The notes: generated by a model from the letters alone, not told the origin. Counted from the first letter of the stretch, positions 23,961 through 35,499 are shown. The stretch is 64,000 nt of DNA from Dermanyssus gallinae (GCA_003439945.1 QVRM01003901.1:1596501-1660500), one strand, 5' to 3'. Made by a program: numbers and translations.

Positions 23961-25893
23961 TATCAATACGGTGTTTATTTGTTACTTGAAGCACATGTAA
24001 TTATATTCGCCATACACTTCGTTTTTTAGGTCATACGTTATTTTCAACATATGAACTTAAAACTTAGTTTTTCGATTTTAATAGTTGGGTATTAACGCAT
24101 GCCTCGAGTTTGTTTTATATCAAGGAGCAATTAAAGTGCTTACTTTGCTTGTGCTTTACAAAGATGCAACCAAATGACGTCCTTATATTTCTTCGTTCCT
24201 TGCTTGTACTCTCTACTGTATTCGACGCGAAGCATTATAATAGAAGCTGCAGTGTCTTTCTGACGCTTTTATATAAGCTGTTCCTTAATAGACGCTAATG
24301 GTGATCTATAGCTGAGTCAGTTCCATAATTTAAATCAACTCACAGCGGCCCGTGATGGTTAGGTCATGTTATATTTACTTCAGCTCCGACCTTCGAGACC
24401 GGTGCCCCCTAAAAGCAGCAGCGGGTATCGATCACAATTGACGAGAACGGTTTTGTCGACTTGGTTCTAATAGTCACAGTAATGATAACAACCTTCATGA
24501 GAAATCACAGGGCCACACAGGTTTGTCCCTTGATACCTTAACTCGAGTGGAGTCATATTAATTGATCTGGTGTCTTCGGTCCTCGAGGGTCATCTGCGAC
24601 AATGTTTTTGCTACAAGAAGCTGGTCTTTCCTGCCGGGGTAACTGCTTATCTCACAAAGCGGCCGCAATTATGAATAATTTATTCAAACTGCTGCCCCTT
24701 GTTTTATTTTTCAGGACAATTTGTTTTACGTTATCTTATCTCAAGTCCCAACAGGGCTTAATTTAAAGAGGTACTTAGCATAAAGTAAAATTACAATGGT
24801 TGTTGATTAAACAAGATTACCATGTGTTTCGCAGTGCAGTCATTGGTTACAGATACGAATGAATGCGGTCTAAACTGTTTTAGGATCTCGGACAGACATG
24901 ACCGTTATTCTGCCGACAGCGACATATGATTACACCCTTGCAGATTGCCTTGCGTGTCCTGATAAAGGAAACCTATCGGGCTAGCGGCCAATTCCTCGTT
25001 GCATCCTGATGATGTCATAGTTGTTACATGGGGCTCGGAGAAATCTCTAGTATTAGGTGCAAACATTTGAGACACCTCAGCTTTATTTCTTTTAAAATTG
25101 CGCGACGAGAGCCGGGAGTGGTTACTGCAAATGACACAAATTATGTACGAACGGCGCTTAAAACTTAAACGTACAGCGTAATTAAATAATTATATTTTCA
25201 GTAATTAAATTAATTATATTAAGTATACTTAATTTATAAAAAATGTTATATCGAGCCGAATGCTGTAAATCTTCCGTCGCTCTCGATTTTACTGAAGAAC
25301 AAGGACGCGTGAGCACTATCGCAACTTGCAAGTGCTGATTTTGGTAACCGTTTCTTTTATGTGACAATGAACAATCGCAGAAGTCAAATAATGTTTTTAC
25401 CAAAATTTATTGCAAGTCTTGAAACAATGAACTTCGCCTGGCGTGTAGCCAGAGAAGCGCACAACAAGGCGACTTCGTGGGCGCCTTTGCCTACCTAACC
25501 TCCTTTCTACCCTTTATTCGGTAAATAAAAGCGCTTTCTGTTCTACTCTACTCATAATAAATATTATATTAAATAAAAAAAAACTTTATTATTATCATTA
25601 TGTGCATGCATCACACTTATTAATACAAATAATTATATAACTTCTACAATATTGTTTGTATTATTACGTAATATTGTTTATATATTAAACATTATAAAAT
25701 TTATACAAAAGTTTTTGATTTGCGCTAAGCCTTTTTTGGCAGACTTCGAGCTGTGGTTCAGGTCAAGGGGTCACATTGAGACTGATATAGATATGCAATA
25801 AACTAGAATACTTAGAATGAACAAATTTGCTACCAGTATATTTATTAGGCGGCATTTGTAAGTAAAAATGGAAATATTAAAAGGCCAACTTAC
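23961..25893. other. Phosphatase intron, nothing certain
   Basis: The stretch 25425-25560 (MNFAWRVAREAHNK, then AATAAAAGCG) may be the far 3' end of a LINE, since it recalls the NIFAWRIAR end of group B, but it is too short to be sure. The remainder is AT-rich and featureless. Confidence 0.35.
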
Positions 25894-26193
25894 CATCGAC
25901 TCAACCATTCCTTTACGGGCTGAGCGTACGAGTCTCGTGTAGGCTAGCACGTCGTAGACAGCTTCCTCTTCGGCGAGCTCGAGATTCGCGTCGATGGCCA
26001 GGTAAGTTCCCGTCCGTCCGCAGCCATCACTGCAGTGCACTATGAGCGGGGCCGGTGCCAAATGTTTATTGTTGTACTGTTGGCAGACAGCTCTTACACG
26101 ACGTCGAAAGTCCAGCAGGGCATTTGAGAATGGCTGGGTATGAATCGGCCAGTTGGTGAAGTGGAATTGATGAATCTGACGCTGCTCCACACC
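25894..26193 (-). CDS. RPTP exon: D1 catalytic loop, HCSDGCGRTGT, with WPI in place of WPD
   Basis: The acceptor is GCGACAG, the donor is ATG|GTAAGT, and there are exactly 100 codons (residues 250-349). It contains QFHFTNWPIHTQP where active PTPs have WPDHGVP, so the general-acid aspartate is Ile at residue 266. The signature loop HCSDGCGRTGT keeps Cys303 and Arg309. It has Asp at 305 where active enzymes have Ala, the same change as in the inactive receptors PTPRN/PTPRN2. The segment DANLELAEEEAVYDV resembles R2B D1 domains. The exon ends GMVESM, and with the next exon ESMEQ replaces QTxxQ. Confidence 0.93.
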
Positions 26194-26343
26194 CTGTCGC
26201 CGATATAACATGAAAATGTACCAATGCAACCAACTGTTAAGATCCACCCAGCGATAAAATCGATAAGTGGAGAAAACAGCATGACTGCTTCGCAAAATAC
26301 CACCGATGTGAAGCCATACGAACAAGCAATTTCTGAATTTTAC

Positions 26344-26567
26344 CTGTTTCACAAGAAGCGCCCGCAAGGTGAAGTTGGCGAGCGTATCTTCCCGTAGGAG
26401 AGTCACCGTGATGTTGCCGTGTTGAACTACCCTATGATTTTCAGTGGGCCAGTACTGGGTGCACATGACCCTAACGAAGTCGAACACCCGGGTGAGCATC
26501 ACCACCACGCAGGCATTGCTCTCCCAGATCATGCGCCAGAAATCTGCCACCGTTTCATCGTTCGGTC
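26344..26567 (-). CDS. RPTP exon: D1 central region, DFWRMIWE
   Basis: The acceptor is ACCCCAG, the donor is ACAG|GTAAAA, and the length is 224 bp (residues 176-249). It carries ETVADFWRMIWE, VVVMLTR and the QYWP motif, all standard conserved PTP blocks (TxxDFWxMIWE, IVMLT, YWP). It ends FTLRALLVKQ, the strand before the WPD-loop region. The joined product reads AQGPNDETVADFW across the junction. Confidence 0.9.
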
Positions 26568-27350
26568 CTGGGGTACCATAAAAGTGTAACAGCAAACGCC
26601 GACCCCCAAATGTTATATGCACATCTACATGCATTTAGATATACACATATTTTACCATGTATATATATATATATAGTATTTTATTAAATATGGAAGTCGA
26701 GCAACGATTGTCTCCCGAGAAAGTGTGCACTTGCGCCAATAAATATTAAATAATTTTAGGCAAAATGTTACTGTGTTAGAGAAAACACGCTCACTAGCAT
26801 CGGGTTCAAAGTCGCGAGTGAGCTTTGTTAGTTACGATATCAGTTGAAAAGGTTGCCGGTTAACCATATAAACCTTTCTGAAATTCTTTCTGGGGCACCA
26901 GGGTAATCTCTGCGATGCCTCATCCCAAACATAAAAAAATGGATTGAGCGGCCGGGAGGAGAACCATTACCTTACGCACGTAGACTACAAATTCGGCACG
27001 ACTTCTGGGTGGAAGCTAGGAGTAGCTATGGCTACGGAGGTACTAAAGGAGAATTGTACACTCGAGACACTGAAGTTGCAGGTGGCTGAACTAATCGAAA
27101 TATTTTTTCTGCGTACGGAATCTCGTTACATATTTATATGTATAATTCTAAAAAATATCCTTAAAAAACGTTAGTTACAAAACATATTGTATGGGATTAT
27201 AAATGCATTTGATTTTTAAAAAGAAACAAATTTTTCTTTCTAAGGAGAGAGATCTAAAAACAACTAATATCAGTGAAAACTCGTTTGACAGGCAAACGTA
27301 CTACAAGTTTACAAAAATATTTTAATGCATTAATTAAAATATAGCCATAC

Positions 27351-27387
27351 CTTGCGCAGCGATGTACGCATTTGGTCGTAGTAGGCT
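27351..27387 (-). CDS. RPTP micro-exon: D1, RPNAYIAAQG
   Basis: This is a 37-bp exon between the acceptor CTTTTCAG and the donor CAAG|GTATGG. It encodes SLLRPNAYIAAQ plus the first base of a Gly. The family pattern is YIDGYxxPxAYIATQGP. The Gly of YIDG is Ser here. The phase joins exactly to GPNDETVADFW in the next exon, which confirms an exon too short to be noticed as an open frame. Confidence 0.85.
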
Positions 27388-27688
27388 CTGAAAAGTGAAA
27401 CTCAATTAAGATTTATTTCAAGCGATGCATTACGAGCTGCCATCTTGTTTCTGAGACTATATACACTGTCTATTTTAGCAAGATACAATGTGCAAAAGCG
27501 AATTAAAGTGTTTCTAGGAATATTAGAGACAGTTCCTCCCGGCTCGAACGAAATTCTAAAAAAATGATTTTTTACAAGTACTTGCCTAAATGTTTTATAT
27601 ATTAAATAATTGTACACGTTCTATATAGACACATCTAGATTATTCAGTACATCCCATCACAATGGATTATATATGCTACATGTTTTGC

Positions 27689-27689
27689 T

Positions 27690-27778
<89 letters not shown>
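27689..27778. repeat. (TA)n microsatellite at a LINE 3' end
   Basis: About 90 bp of TA with one G. It abuts the 3' end of the minus-strand R2-like LINE copy, in the position of the (TAA)n tail of the copy at 3935-4042. Confidence 0.95.
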
Positions 27779-27783
<5 letters not shown>

Positions 27784-27784
27784 T

Positions 27785-28010
27785 TATGTTTATTGAATGG
27801 TAAACAATAAAACAGTTGTAAGGTCTGAACGTATTATCCTAATTATTTAAAAAAAATATTTTACTCAATGGCTACTAAAATGCCGCGTTTCCTCTGCAAA
27901 CGGCCAAAGACAACGCTTGCCTTAAGAATTGACTCTCTCTTTGGTCCCTCGTGACCTCCTGAATTTGTATACTTAATTCGGTTCCCTTGCTGATTGGGGA
28001 TCATCTTGAA
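27785..28010 (-). mobile_element. R2-like LINE 3' end (second copy)
   Basis: The reverse complement matches 3712-3942 closely: AATCAGCAAGGGAACCGAA, CAGGAGGTCA, CAATTCTT..GGCAAGCGTTGTC, GGCCGTTTGCAGAGGAAACG, then ATACGTTCAGACCT and an A/T-rich end. It lacks about 20 bp inside relative to that copy. Only the last 200 bp or so of the element are present in this orientation. Confidence 0.85.
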
Positions 28011-28012
28011 TA

Positions 28013-28260
28013 ACCTGGTGGGGTTCCGACGCGCTATTCAGCTTACAGATTTGGCTCGTCTGCATACCGCGGGTGAGTCGGGCGGTGGTGCTGAACGAAA
28101 TCAATCGGTCATGTGCGCCAAGCTATCGGACGGGGACGTGTCAGGGCAGCTCGCCTTATTCTATCTAACGACGTTATGGTCGATAAACCAGCCGCCACCA
28201 GCCGCCAGCCGGTAAAAAAGTGTCTCCATGGCAAAAGGCACAAAAATAGACCTTGTTTCC
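28013..28260 (+). pseudogene. R2-like LINE upstream fragment, opposite orientation
   Basis: Frames read CAKLSDGDVSG and, one frame over, ARLILSNDVMVDKPAAT. The family pattern is KLSDGDVxGAARLxxSxD, as in the element at 62187 (AKLTDGDMSGAARLKSSCD). It starts immediately beside the inverted 3' piece at 27785-28010. Confidence 0.6.
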
Positions 28261-28810
28261 AGCCCAGCGTATTTACTTCGTTTTCTGGCGTCTGCGTGCT
28301 TTGCTACCCAAACTTTTTTGGTCTAATCCTCAGCGAAAACTATTATTAGAAGTATAAATAGTATTGGGTGAGTCAGTCGGTTCTGGTTGAATGGGGTTCC
28401 CAAAGCGCGACCGCAGTGTGTGCCGGTATAAGGGGTCTGGGATAGTCGGGAGTTCGGTCTAGAGTCTGCATTTGTTATGACTACTTCGGGATGGGATTGT
28501 TGTGAAATCAGTTATGTATGGTTTTTGTCGATGCTCATGTTTTCCGTATGAACGAAATGCACTTCATTAGTGCCATCTAAGACAGCTATCATGAAGGCCT
28601 TTACGGTCTCCAACTCAAGAAAACATACAGGGCTATTACAGTCTTGGATCTCATCTAGCCATTTGGACAGTAGGGGCTCAAAGACCTTCCATATCTGGAG
28701 AATTCCGTTCACAATATTTGAGGATTCCTTAAATGTTTTTTTCCTAAGGCTTTGACTGCAATCATTCCGGGTATTTATTATATGCTTTGTTTTGGGTCGG
28801 AACTTTTTCT

Positions 28811-28833
28811 ATATATATATATATATATATATA
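28811..28833. repeat. (TA)n microsatellite beside a splice donor
   Basis: A short TA tract beginning about 14 bp inside the intron after the phosphatase exon at 28847-28923. Confidence 0.9.
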
Positions 28834-28846
28834 CATACATACTTAC

Positions 28847-28923
28847 GTCAATATATGTGGCATTTATATAATCAGAATCCTCCTGATCATCAGTCGTTGA
28901 AAGCACAACCCTGTTGTAGTCAT
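28847..28923 (-). CDS. RPTP exon: D1, DYNRVVL to YINATYID
   Basis: The acceptor is TTTTCAG, the donor is GAC|GTAAGT, and the length is 77 bp. It encodes DYNRVVLSTTDDQ..SDYINATYID, the second conserved block of PTP domains (DxxRVxL...DYINAxYIDG). A (TA)n tract lies immediately inside the following intron. The exon ends in phase 0. Confidence 0.85.
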
Positions 28924-29195
28924 CTGAAAACAATAGTGTAGTAATTATCGTAAAGCGCACTTATAACGGCATAAGGTAGCAATAACAAATACAATGTGTG
29001 ACTAAACACCATTAAAACAGATATTAATACTATTATTGATATGCAAAACAAAACTAAAAATATACACATTGAGCTTCTTGACTGCATTTGCCAATACAAA
29101 CTTCGTGTAGGGAATATTTAGAATATACATTATAGAAAAAGCGGCACTTCGATAAAAATCTCCGCTTTAAACGGCAGCGTGATCTTCCCGATCAC

Positions 29196-29960
29196 TTGCG
29201 AAGTCATTCTCCTAACTGGCAAGAAGAGAATTCGACCGTTGCACAAACAGGTACAGGACAGACAATCGAGTCTGTGAAAGAAGCCTACCTCGCAATCACG
29301 CAGGGCACGTCCCTGACCGGCTTATGCCAGATAAATAAGGCACCCAAGGCAGCAAACGCTATTGCCAGGATACCTCCGAATATACATAGATTGCGGGCTT
29401 GTACAAGGAATCTACTGATGGCGGTAGCGGAGTCAATCGCGCTCTTCAAGGCTGCCGTGTGGGCCAGAACGACCCTTAAATAAAAATAAATGCAAAGCGC
29501 GAAACAGCGAATCACAGCCCTTAGGGTAATACAAGGCTACAGAACGATCAGCTCAAACGTAGCGTTGCTGTATGCCAAAGATATTTCCTGGATCTACTGG
29601 CACATTCACAGAGAGCGACAAAGAAAGAGAGAGAAATACCACTATAGAGGACTGGCAAGCCGAGTGGTACGCCATTCCCTTTGGCACCCCTGGAAAGAGC
29701 CTAAGGAAACTGCTTCCAAACATACGGGCATGGATAGCATGGCCAGGAGGGGACCTTACTTTCTACCTAACGCAGGTTCTCACGGGACATGGCGACCTCC
29801 AGTCATACCTTCACCGAATAAGGCCGTATAAAATAATTCGTGGAATACATCCCGGGTTCGACCCAGGCATGGAAATTGAGAGTGGAAGTAGCACAGGAGG
29901 TGCTAAAAACAAAGCACATAAGATACAAGAAGAAACAGAATCTTTTTGAGACCGGTACGG
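29196..29960 (+). pseudogene. R1-like LINE, C-terminal fragment
   Basis: In broken frames: ANAIARIPPN and LLMAVAESIALFKAAVWA, then EDWQAEWYAIPFG, LLPNIRAWI and LTFYLTQVLTGHGDLQSYL. These follow the same order as the R1-like element at 40740-41240 (IANSFARLMPN, MSVAESVALYGAPAW, LVPNIKDWL, LTFYTTQMLTGHGDFQSYL). Several stops and frameshifts. Confidence 0.8.
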
Positions 29961-30038
29961 CAAAAGACAGCGCAACTTTAAATCAAAACGGGTTTGTAAG
30001 GGCTGGGATAAAGTGCGCCTGACAGGTGGGGGACCCCG

Positions 30039-30213
30039 GTCGAGCCCGGTGGCGTAGTGGCTTAAGTCTGCGCCTTGCAACCGGAGGAGACACGGTGCGC
30101 GGGTTCGAGCCCCACCGTTGCACATTTGTATTTATGGGGGTCCGTCTATGAAGCAATGTGAAAAACAGTTCCGTGGACATTAAATCTTGGCTGAGGGTCA
30201 GCCTAAAAACTTT
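30039..30213 (+). repeat. tRNA-derived SINE, family 1 (copy 1) with perfect target duplication
   Basis: Starts GTCGAGCCCGGTGGCGTAGTGG (A box TGGCGTAGTGG), followed by GCGGGTTCGAGCCCC (B box), then a non-tRNA 3' part ending GGTCAGCCTAAAAACTTT. It is flanked by identical 15-bp repeats AGGTGGGGGACCCCG at 30024-30038 and 30214-30228. It is 175 bp long. The same sequence occurs on the minus strand at 37532-37716 and, shorter, at 46405-46480. The target duplication shows retroposition, so it is not a tRNA gene. Confidence 0.92.
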
Positions 30214-30479
30214 AGGTGGGGGACCCCGTGAGTGACCCCGGCCAATTGATCCGATAGGGCACTCGCCACTTCTCCTGATGCCCCATGGCACTGTTCTATG
30301 GAAATCTGGGTCATCAGAGAGTGAAGTTTAAGGAGGGAGGTGCGTTTAGTAAGTATGAGTCTTAGCGCCGTAACATCCATCCTTTGGGGTCGAGTCCAAC
30401 ACAGCTCGAGATGGAAAGCGATATTTCCTACTCGTAGCGGTAGTGCGTAACTGCATATAACGAGCTAAATCTGCTTTCC

Positions 30480-31677
30480 TTACGAGAAAAGCTAGCAGAC
30501 CACTGAAGCCGAGAAAAAACTCGCGCGCTTTTTAGTCCTAAGCGAGAGGAGCCTTCTTTGCCTAGCTATGTAGACAAGACGGAATTACAGCTTATATTGA
30601 TGAAAATTGATGACATAAATCAACTAGTCAGCAAACACGGGACTACGCACACACAAATATCTAATGCAGTATGAACTATGGGCCTCATTACACGCAAAAT
30701 GTGCCGTAGAGCGCTTGAGGTAAGTCTCACTCCCGCTGGAAGAAAGAGAAAGTCCGTCTAATCGATAAACAATAAGCAGATCTCATCATGCAAAGAGAAT
30801 CGCGCGCTTCATCAACCAGCTATCGCTGCGGTTGCCCAAAGCGCAGGATGCACTGTCGCAAACTAAAGAAGAGAAGTCTATGCATAATCGGAATATCCTG
30901 ATTCTTCACTTAGTTTTGATGAGAGGCAGCGATCGGTCTCTGCAGCTTCCTTAGGACAAGAGGCATTCTGACAGTGGCAGTATCGGCTGCAGCCGATATC
31001 ACTCTCATGAAGAAAGTCTTGGAACAAGCCTTTGGGTTATACCCGAGACTGAACCTATAAATATGAGTTAAAGGCCGGAAAACAGAAGTGACTCACGACA
31101 AAAATAGAAAAAAAACTGGTTCTACCCTCGCAGTTGACGTGAGATGAGGCAATGCGCCCTATTCTGACGCTCTCCGTACCATTAGGAGCAAATTTTACAT
31201 TGGAAACATGTTTCTTATCAAGGAATTAAGAGAAGAATGGACCACTCGGGCAGGCCTAAGACAAATATCGCCACCGAAACAGGTACTCTTTGAGGAAACT
31301 TCAGATCTTGCATTCGAGCCAATCTCAATCTTAAACTACCCCTGGGAGTTTATTTCATTGCCTACGCAGATCTGGCACTGAGCGTTACCGCCCGTGACGA
31401 GGATCTGCCCGAAGGAATAGCCAACACAACCTTGGCGAATATCATAAAATACCTTCACACGCTAGGTTACAAATCGGCTTCACATAAAACAGAAGCAATT
31501 GTTTTAAATGGCCTGAAGCATCCTTTACTGAATCTAAATGTTTACATGGAGGGTCTCCCAGAAACTCCCACGTCCATGATCAAGTTCCAGGGCGTAATTC
31601 TGGCTAGGACTCTCACAGGGATATTCCATGTGCACTATGCAGCAAAAAAATTGCCAAAGACTCAGACGAACTGTTAA
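30480..31677 (+). pseudogene. Decayed R1-like LINE (gag-like and RT pieces)
   Basis: An early piece reads ITRKMCRRALEVSLTP (30680-30760), resembling ORF1 of such elements. Later, IAYADLALSVTARDED (YADD degraded to YADL) leads into the open frame 31432-31677 (SHKTEAIVLNGLKHP, IKFQGVILARTLTG), the region after the RT catalytic site. No intact domain. Confidence 0.6.
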
Positions 31678-31698
31678 AGATCCTTCCTAAAGAAGACT

Positions 31699-31830
31699 GC
31701 CGAGATGGCTTAGTGGCAATCCTTTGCCTTGCATTCGGGAGGACTGGGTTTGAGACCTAGGCCGGCCACTCTTACATTGGTTTGCATGGTTTCCAATTTA
31801 GACAAGGTAAATGCCGAAGTAAATAAAAAA
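31699..31830 (+). repeat. tRNA-derived SINE, family 2 (copy 2)
   Basis: GCCGAGATGGCTTAGTGGC (A box), CCTTTGCCTTGCATTCGGGA, GGGTTTGAGACCT (B box, one change from GGGTTCGAGACCC), then GGCCACTCTTACATTGG...GACAAGGTAAATGCCG and an A-rich end. It matches the minus-strand copy at 7330-7463 throughout, including the 3' half. It lies just after the R1-like remnant. Confidence 0.85.
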
Positions 31831-32015
31831 ATAGCCATGACATGAAAAACCGTACACGGGCAATTAGCCTTACGGAAAAATCTAAAAAAAAACTTGCTTG
31901 GACTAGAGCGCACGACTACCAGAGCTATAACAAGACCCATGGCGCTGAACATAGCACGGGCAAGTTGCACATGCATGCACTACAACATTGTCAAGATCTT
32001 GCAAGGGTAACTTAC

Positions 32016-32103
32016 ATGGCAGTAACTTCTTATAGGTATTTTTAATGTCGTTGGCCGGTTTATTGGCATGACGCTGTGAGTGGCTTTCGACCTTTGTAGC
32101 CAA
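32016..32103 (-). CDS. RPTP exon: entry to D1 with KNTY motif
   Basis: The acceptor is GTTCCAG, the donor is CCAT|GTAAGT, and the length is 88 bp (29 codons plus one base). The peptide contains ESHSQRHANKPAND followed by KNTYKKLLP. This is the NxxKNRYxxILPYD segment that opens PTP domains (the phosphotyrosine-recognition loop), with Arg replaced by Thr. The split codon T|AT rebuilds Tyr with the next exon and gives LLPYDYNRVVL, which is strong evidence for the junction. Confidence 0.82.
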
Positions 32104-32600
32104 CTGGAACGTATGACCAGATTCATAAGAAATCACAAAAACGGTGTTATAAGTTACTTGTCATCTTGCTCTGGGAAAGTTTCGTTAGATTAAAACCGCA
32201 TATTTTTATTACATGTTTTTTCCATCGTTCAGTAAAAACCAGGGCCTATTACACCTTGTGCTGATTTGCGGGAACAATAACATCTAAGATCATATCAAGA
32301 ACAAGAGGTTAACGTCATTTGCAAAGAAGAAGCGTGACAGATTCTACTTGATATATTTTGGCAGAACAGCAGCTAAAGTGTATTTTGCTTAAATGTTGCT
32401 TTTAACAGGCTATCCACACACTACCTGGGCATTTACCTGGGCACAATTCATAATCGTTTTACGTTTTGACTGCATGGTCACATTAAGCTATTGTCGCATT
32501 TGTTTAACTTAATTGACAAGTTAGTTAAGGAGTATCATTGAGAAAGTCGATGGAGCAGATTGAATCCCGGTAACTATGTCTTGCTCATAACGATACAAAC

Positions 32601-32921
32601 CATAAACTCGGTTCGTAGGAGGTGTTTGTTTTTGTGTAGTAGTTTGCAGTGTCGGGAGAATTCAGGAAATGGAAGAGCCTTCTTCGGCACAAAGTAGGTG
32701 CCTTTCGATAGAGAGGCGATACCGACGTTGATGAACGACTGGTTGAGGGCGTTGATTGGATCGAATGCCGCTGCCGTAGGCCGCCGTCGGCGACTTCGCT
32801 TTGCGCCGCCACCTGCACTTCGACTCAGTCGGCCTCGGCTACCGCTGCCGCCGCCTCCACCACCGCCGCCGCCGCCGCCCCTGCCAGTGGCGCCGCCACC
32901 GCTGGATGACGTCACCGGCAT
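32601..32921 (-). CDS. RPTP exon: Gly/Ser/Arg-rich juxtamembrane segment (residues 1-107 of the visible part)
   Basis: The acceptor TTGAACAG precedes the first codon (ATG, phase 0) and the donor is ATG|GTTTGT. The 107 codons open with a Ser/Gly stretch including 11 consecutive Gly, then a basic block (KRSRRRRP). They end in a segment of the form FxxHCxxLHxNKxLLxxEF, which matches the wedge-like juxtamembrane region that precedes D1 in receptor PTPs. It joins in frame to the exon at 32016-32103. The upstream intron carries a roughly 670-bp TTG-repeat tract on this strand, ending about 60 bp before the acceptor. The first ATG is probably internal, because a receptor needs upstream ectodomain exons. 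It could also start a cytoplasmic isoform. Confidence 0.72.
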
Positions 32922-32983
32922 CTGTTCAACACATACACACGTGCAAACACACACACACACATATTGCCGCAACCCGAATTATT

Positions 32984-33781
<798 letters not shown>

Positions 33782-33998
33782 CATAACAATGATCAACAAA
33801 CAATGTTTATTGTTCAACAAACATGCCAATGAACAGGAACATGAATGGCGGTAACAACCCGAAACACAACGTCAACAACACCAACAACCACAACACAACG
33901 ACAAGAACAATAGTGAAAATGCTACAAATGGATACTTTGCATTCTGTCTACGTACTCTATAATAGATTTCCTGTTATCGAAAATGATAACGATGTGGC

Positions 33999-33999
33999 T

Positions 34000-34053
<54 letters not shown>

Positions 34054-34056
34054 ATA

Positions 34057-34116
<60 letters not shown>
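33999..34116. repeat. (TA)n microsatellite, compound
   Basis: Three TA tracts separated by single-base interruptions. Confidence 0.95.
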
Positions 34117-34117
<1 letters not shown>

Positions 34118-34199
34118 CGGCGTATAATGCATTCTTTTTTATTTCATATATCATCAAACTGCAGAACTATAATAAGAATACAAATATATATAAGAATAA

Positions 34200-35210
34200 A
34201 TAACATTTAAGCTTTCAGTATTCATTGGTTAAAATGTGAGGTATTAGCGTAAATAACAGGTGTCTGTTTTATTAGTAGGAAATATGCTGCGTATTACACT
34301 TGGAGCCGCCTCAATGGGCGGTTGTGCACGTTCTAGAATGTCTCTTTCATTTTATCCTTTGAGATATGGTTATACATAATACAACTGAGCGTTGTATACG
34401 TGAGCGAAACACAGATAGACAAACAGATGGGAACGCTACGTGACTACCGCGGGCAATTCGCGCGCAGATTTGGTAGCTCGTCCAACTTATGTCAACTTTC
34501 GACTTGATGTTATCACAAAAAATGTTCAGGATGGTTCATCATAACATCAACTACCGCATACCACTAAGCCATAACATAGCGACACACATCTCTAATGTCT
34601 CGTATACACTTATTTCCTTAGCTTAACCAGATGTTTGTGTACTACATCTGCTTAGTACAGATGTGACAGACGCGGGTGACATGGGGATGGCGTTCCTCAC
34701 GGAATCTCAACCTATTCCCCTTCCCCGTAAGACGAAGAGCTAATACAAAAATCAGTTAACGCTAGCAAAGCCTTTTTACCAGCACAGATGCGGGGCTGAT
34801 ATGTGTAGATACTATGAGCACTAAAATATAATTATGCCACGTGCAGCACAACCTTATTTTTACAACATTTTTCCTTTACTGTTTCAAAGAGGAAATACAT
34901 TTGCGCGCGGCCGGCTTATATGACTCAATAACTTTTGTTAGTGGCCGCACAATGACCTAAACTCAGATATCTGCTGAGAGCCCCGCTCAACCCGTATATG
35001 CTAATACTTACTCAGAATTCAATAATAATCATTCTAATGTGAGCGTTGTGTCGAACTTCGGTTTTCGTGTTCTTCGTACAAGAGTGTTAGCCAAGGTAGT
35101 CCCAACCTTCCGACACGACATCATACCCATCACAACCCCGCCGAGAGACACGCTCACGTGCAGATAGTACACATCAGAATACATACGTGCAGATTAACAC
35201 AAAGAGACGT
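34200..35210. other. Nothing recognised
   Basis: No coding motif or repeat partner seen. Confidence 0.4.
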
Positions 35211-35289
35211 GCATGATGCTACGGCTGAGGCCCACGGTCGAGAGAATGTTCCGAGTGTGTAGTATCATCATGTGAAGAACAAGTCCGCG

Positions 35290-35420
35290 TAACCAGTGAC
35301 TGATAACGATAAAGCGGGTGGTCGGAGACACGCGTCATGTAATCTCCATCGTAGAAGCACTGAGTACAGTCTGAGAGCCACAAACGCGCCACCTGAACAC
35401 CGTCGCCCTCTAGTATACCG
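35290..35420 (-). CDS. Candidate upstream exon, unrecognised
   Basis: A strong acceptor (TTTGTTTCTTCATCAG) on the minus strand opens a frame GILEGDGVQVARLWLSDC, then YDGDYMTRVSDHPLYRY, with possible donors near 35290. It lies upstream of the phosphatase juxtamembrane exon on the same strand, where ectodomain exons should be. I do not recognise the peptide, and the splice phase cannot be tested without its neighbours. Confidence 0.22.
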
Positions 35421-35499
35421 CTGATGAAGAAACAAAAGTCTGTCATTACAGTCTGTCACATCGGCACAAAACGTCACCCAATACAGCAACAGTGACTGC

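Noticed and set aside
25894..26193. Assigning the gene to PTPRN/IA-2 because of HCSDG
   Set aside because: PTPRN has one PTP domain. Here a second domain follows, and the D1 end (EQYLYIYDTLDEAFMCGKT) fits the R2B class.
25771..26634. A single 287-residue phosphatase protein on the minus strand
   Set aside because: The frame runs through a 150-bp intron (26194-26343) with proper GT and AG ends. The family sequence is continuous only after splicing.
30039..30125. A genuine tRNA gene
   Set aside because: A and B boxes are present, but stem pairing is poor, a 3' body continues past the tRNA part, and the unit is flanked by a target duplication and repeated elsewhere.
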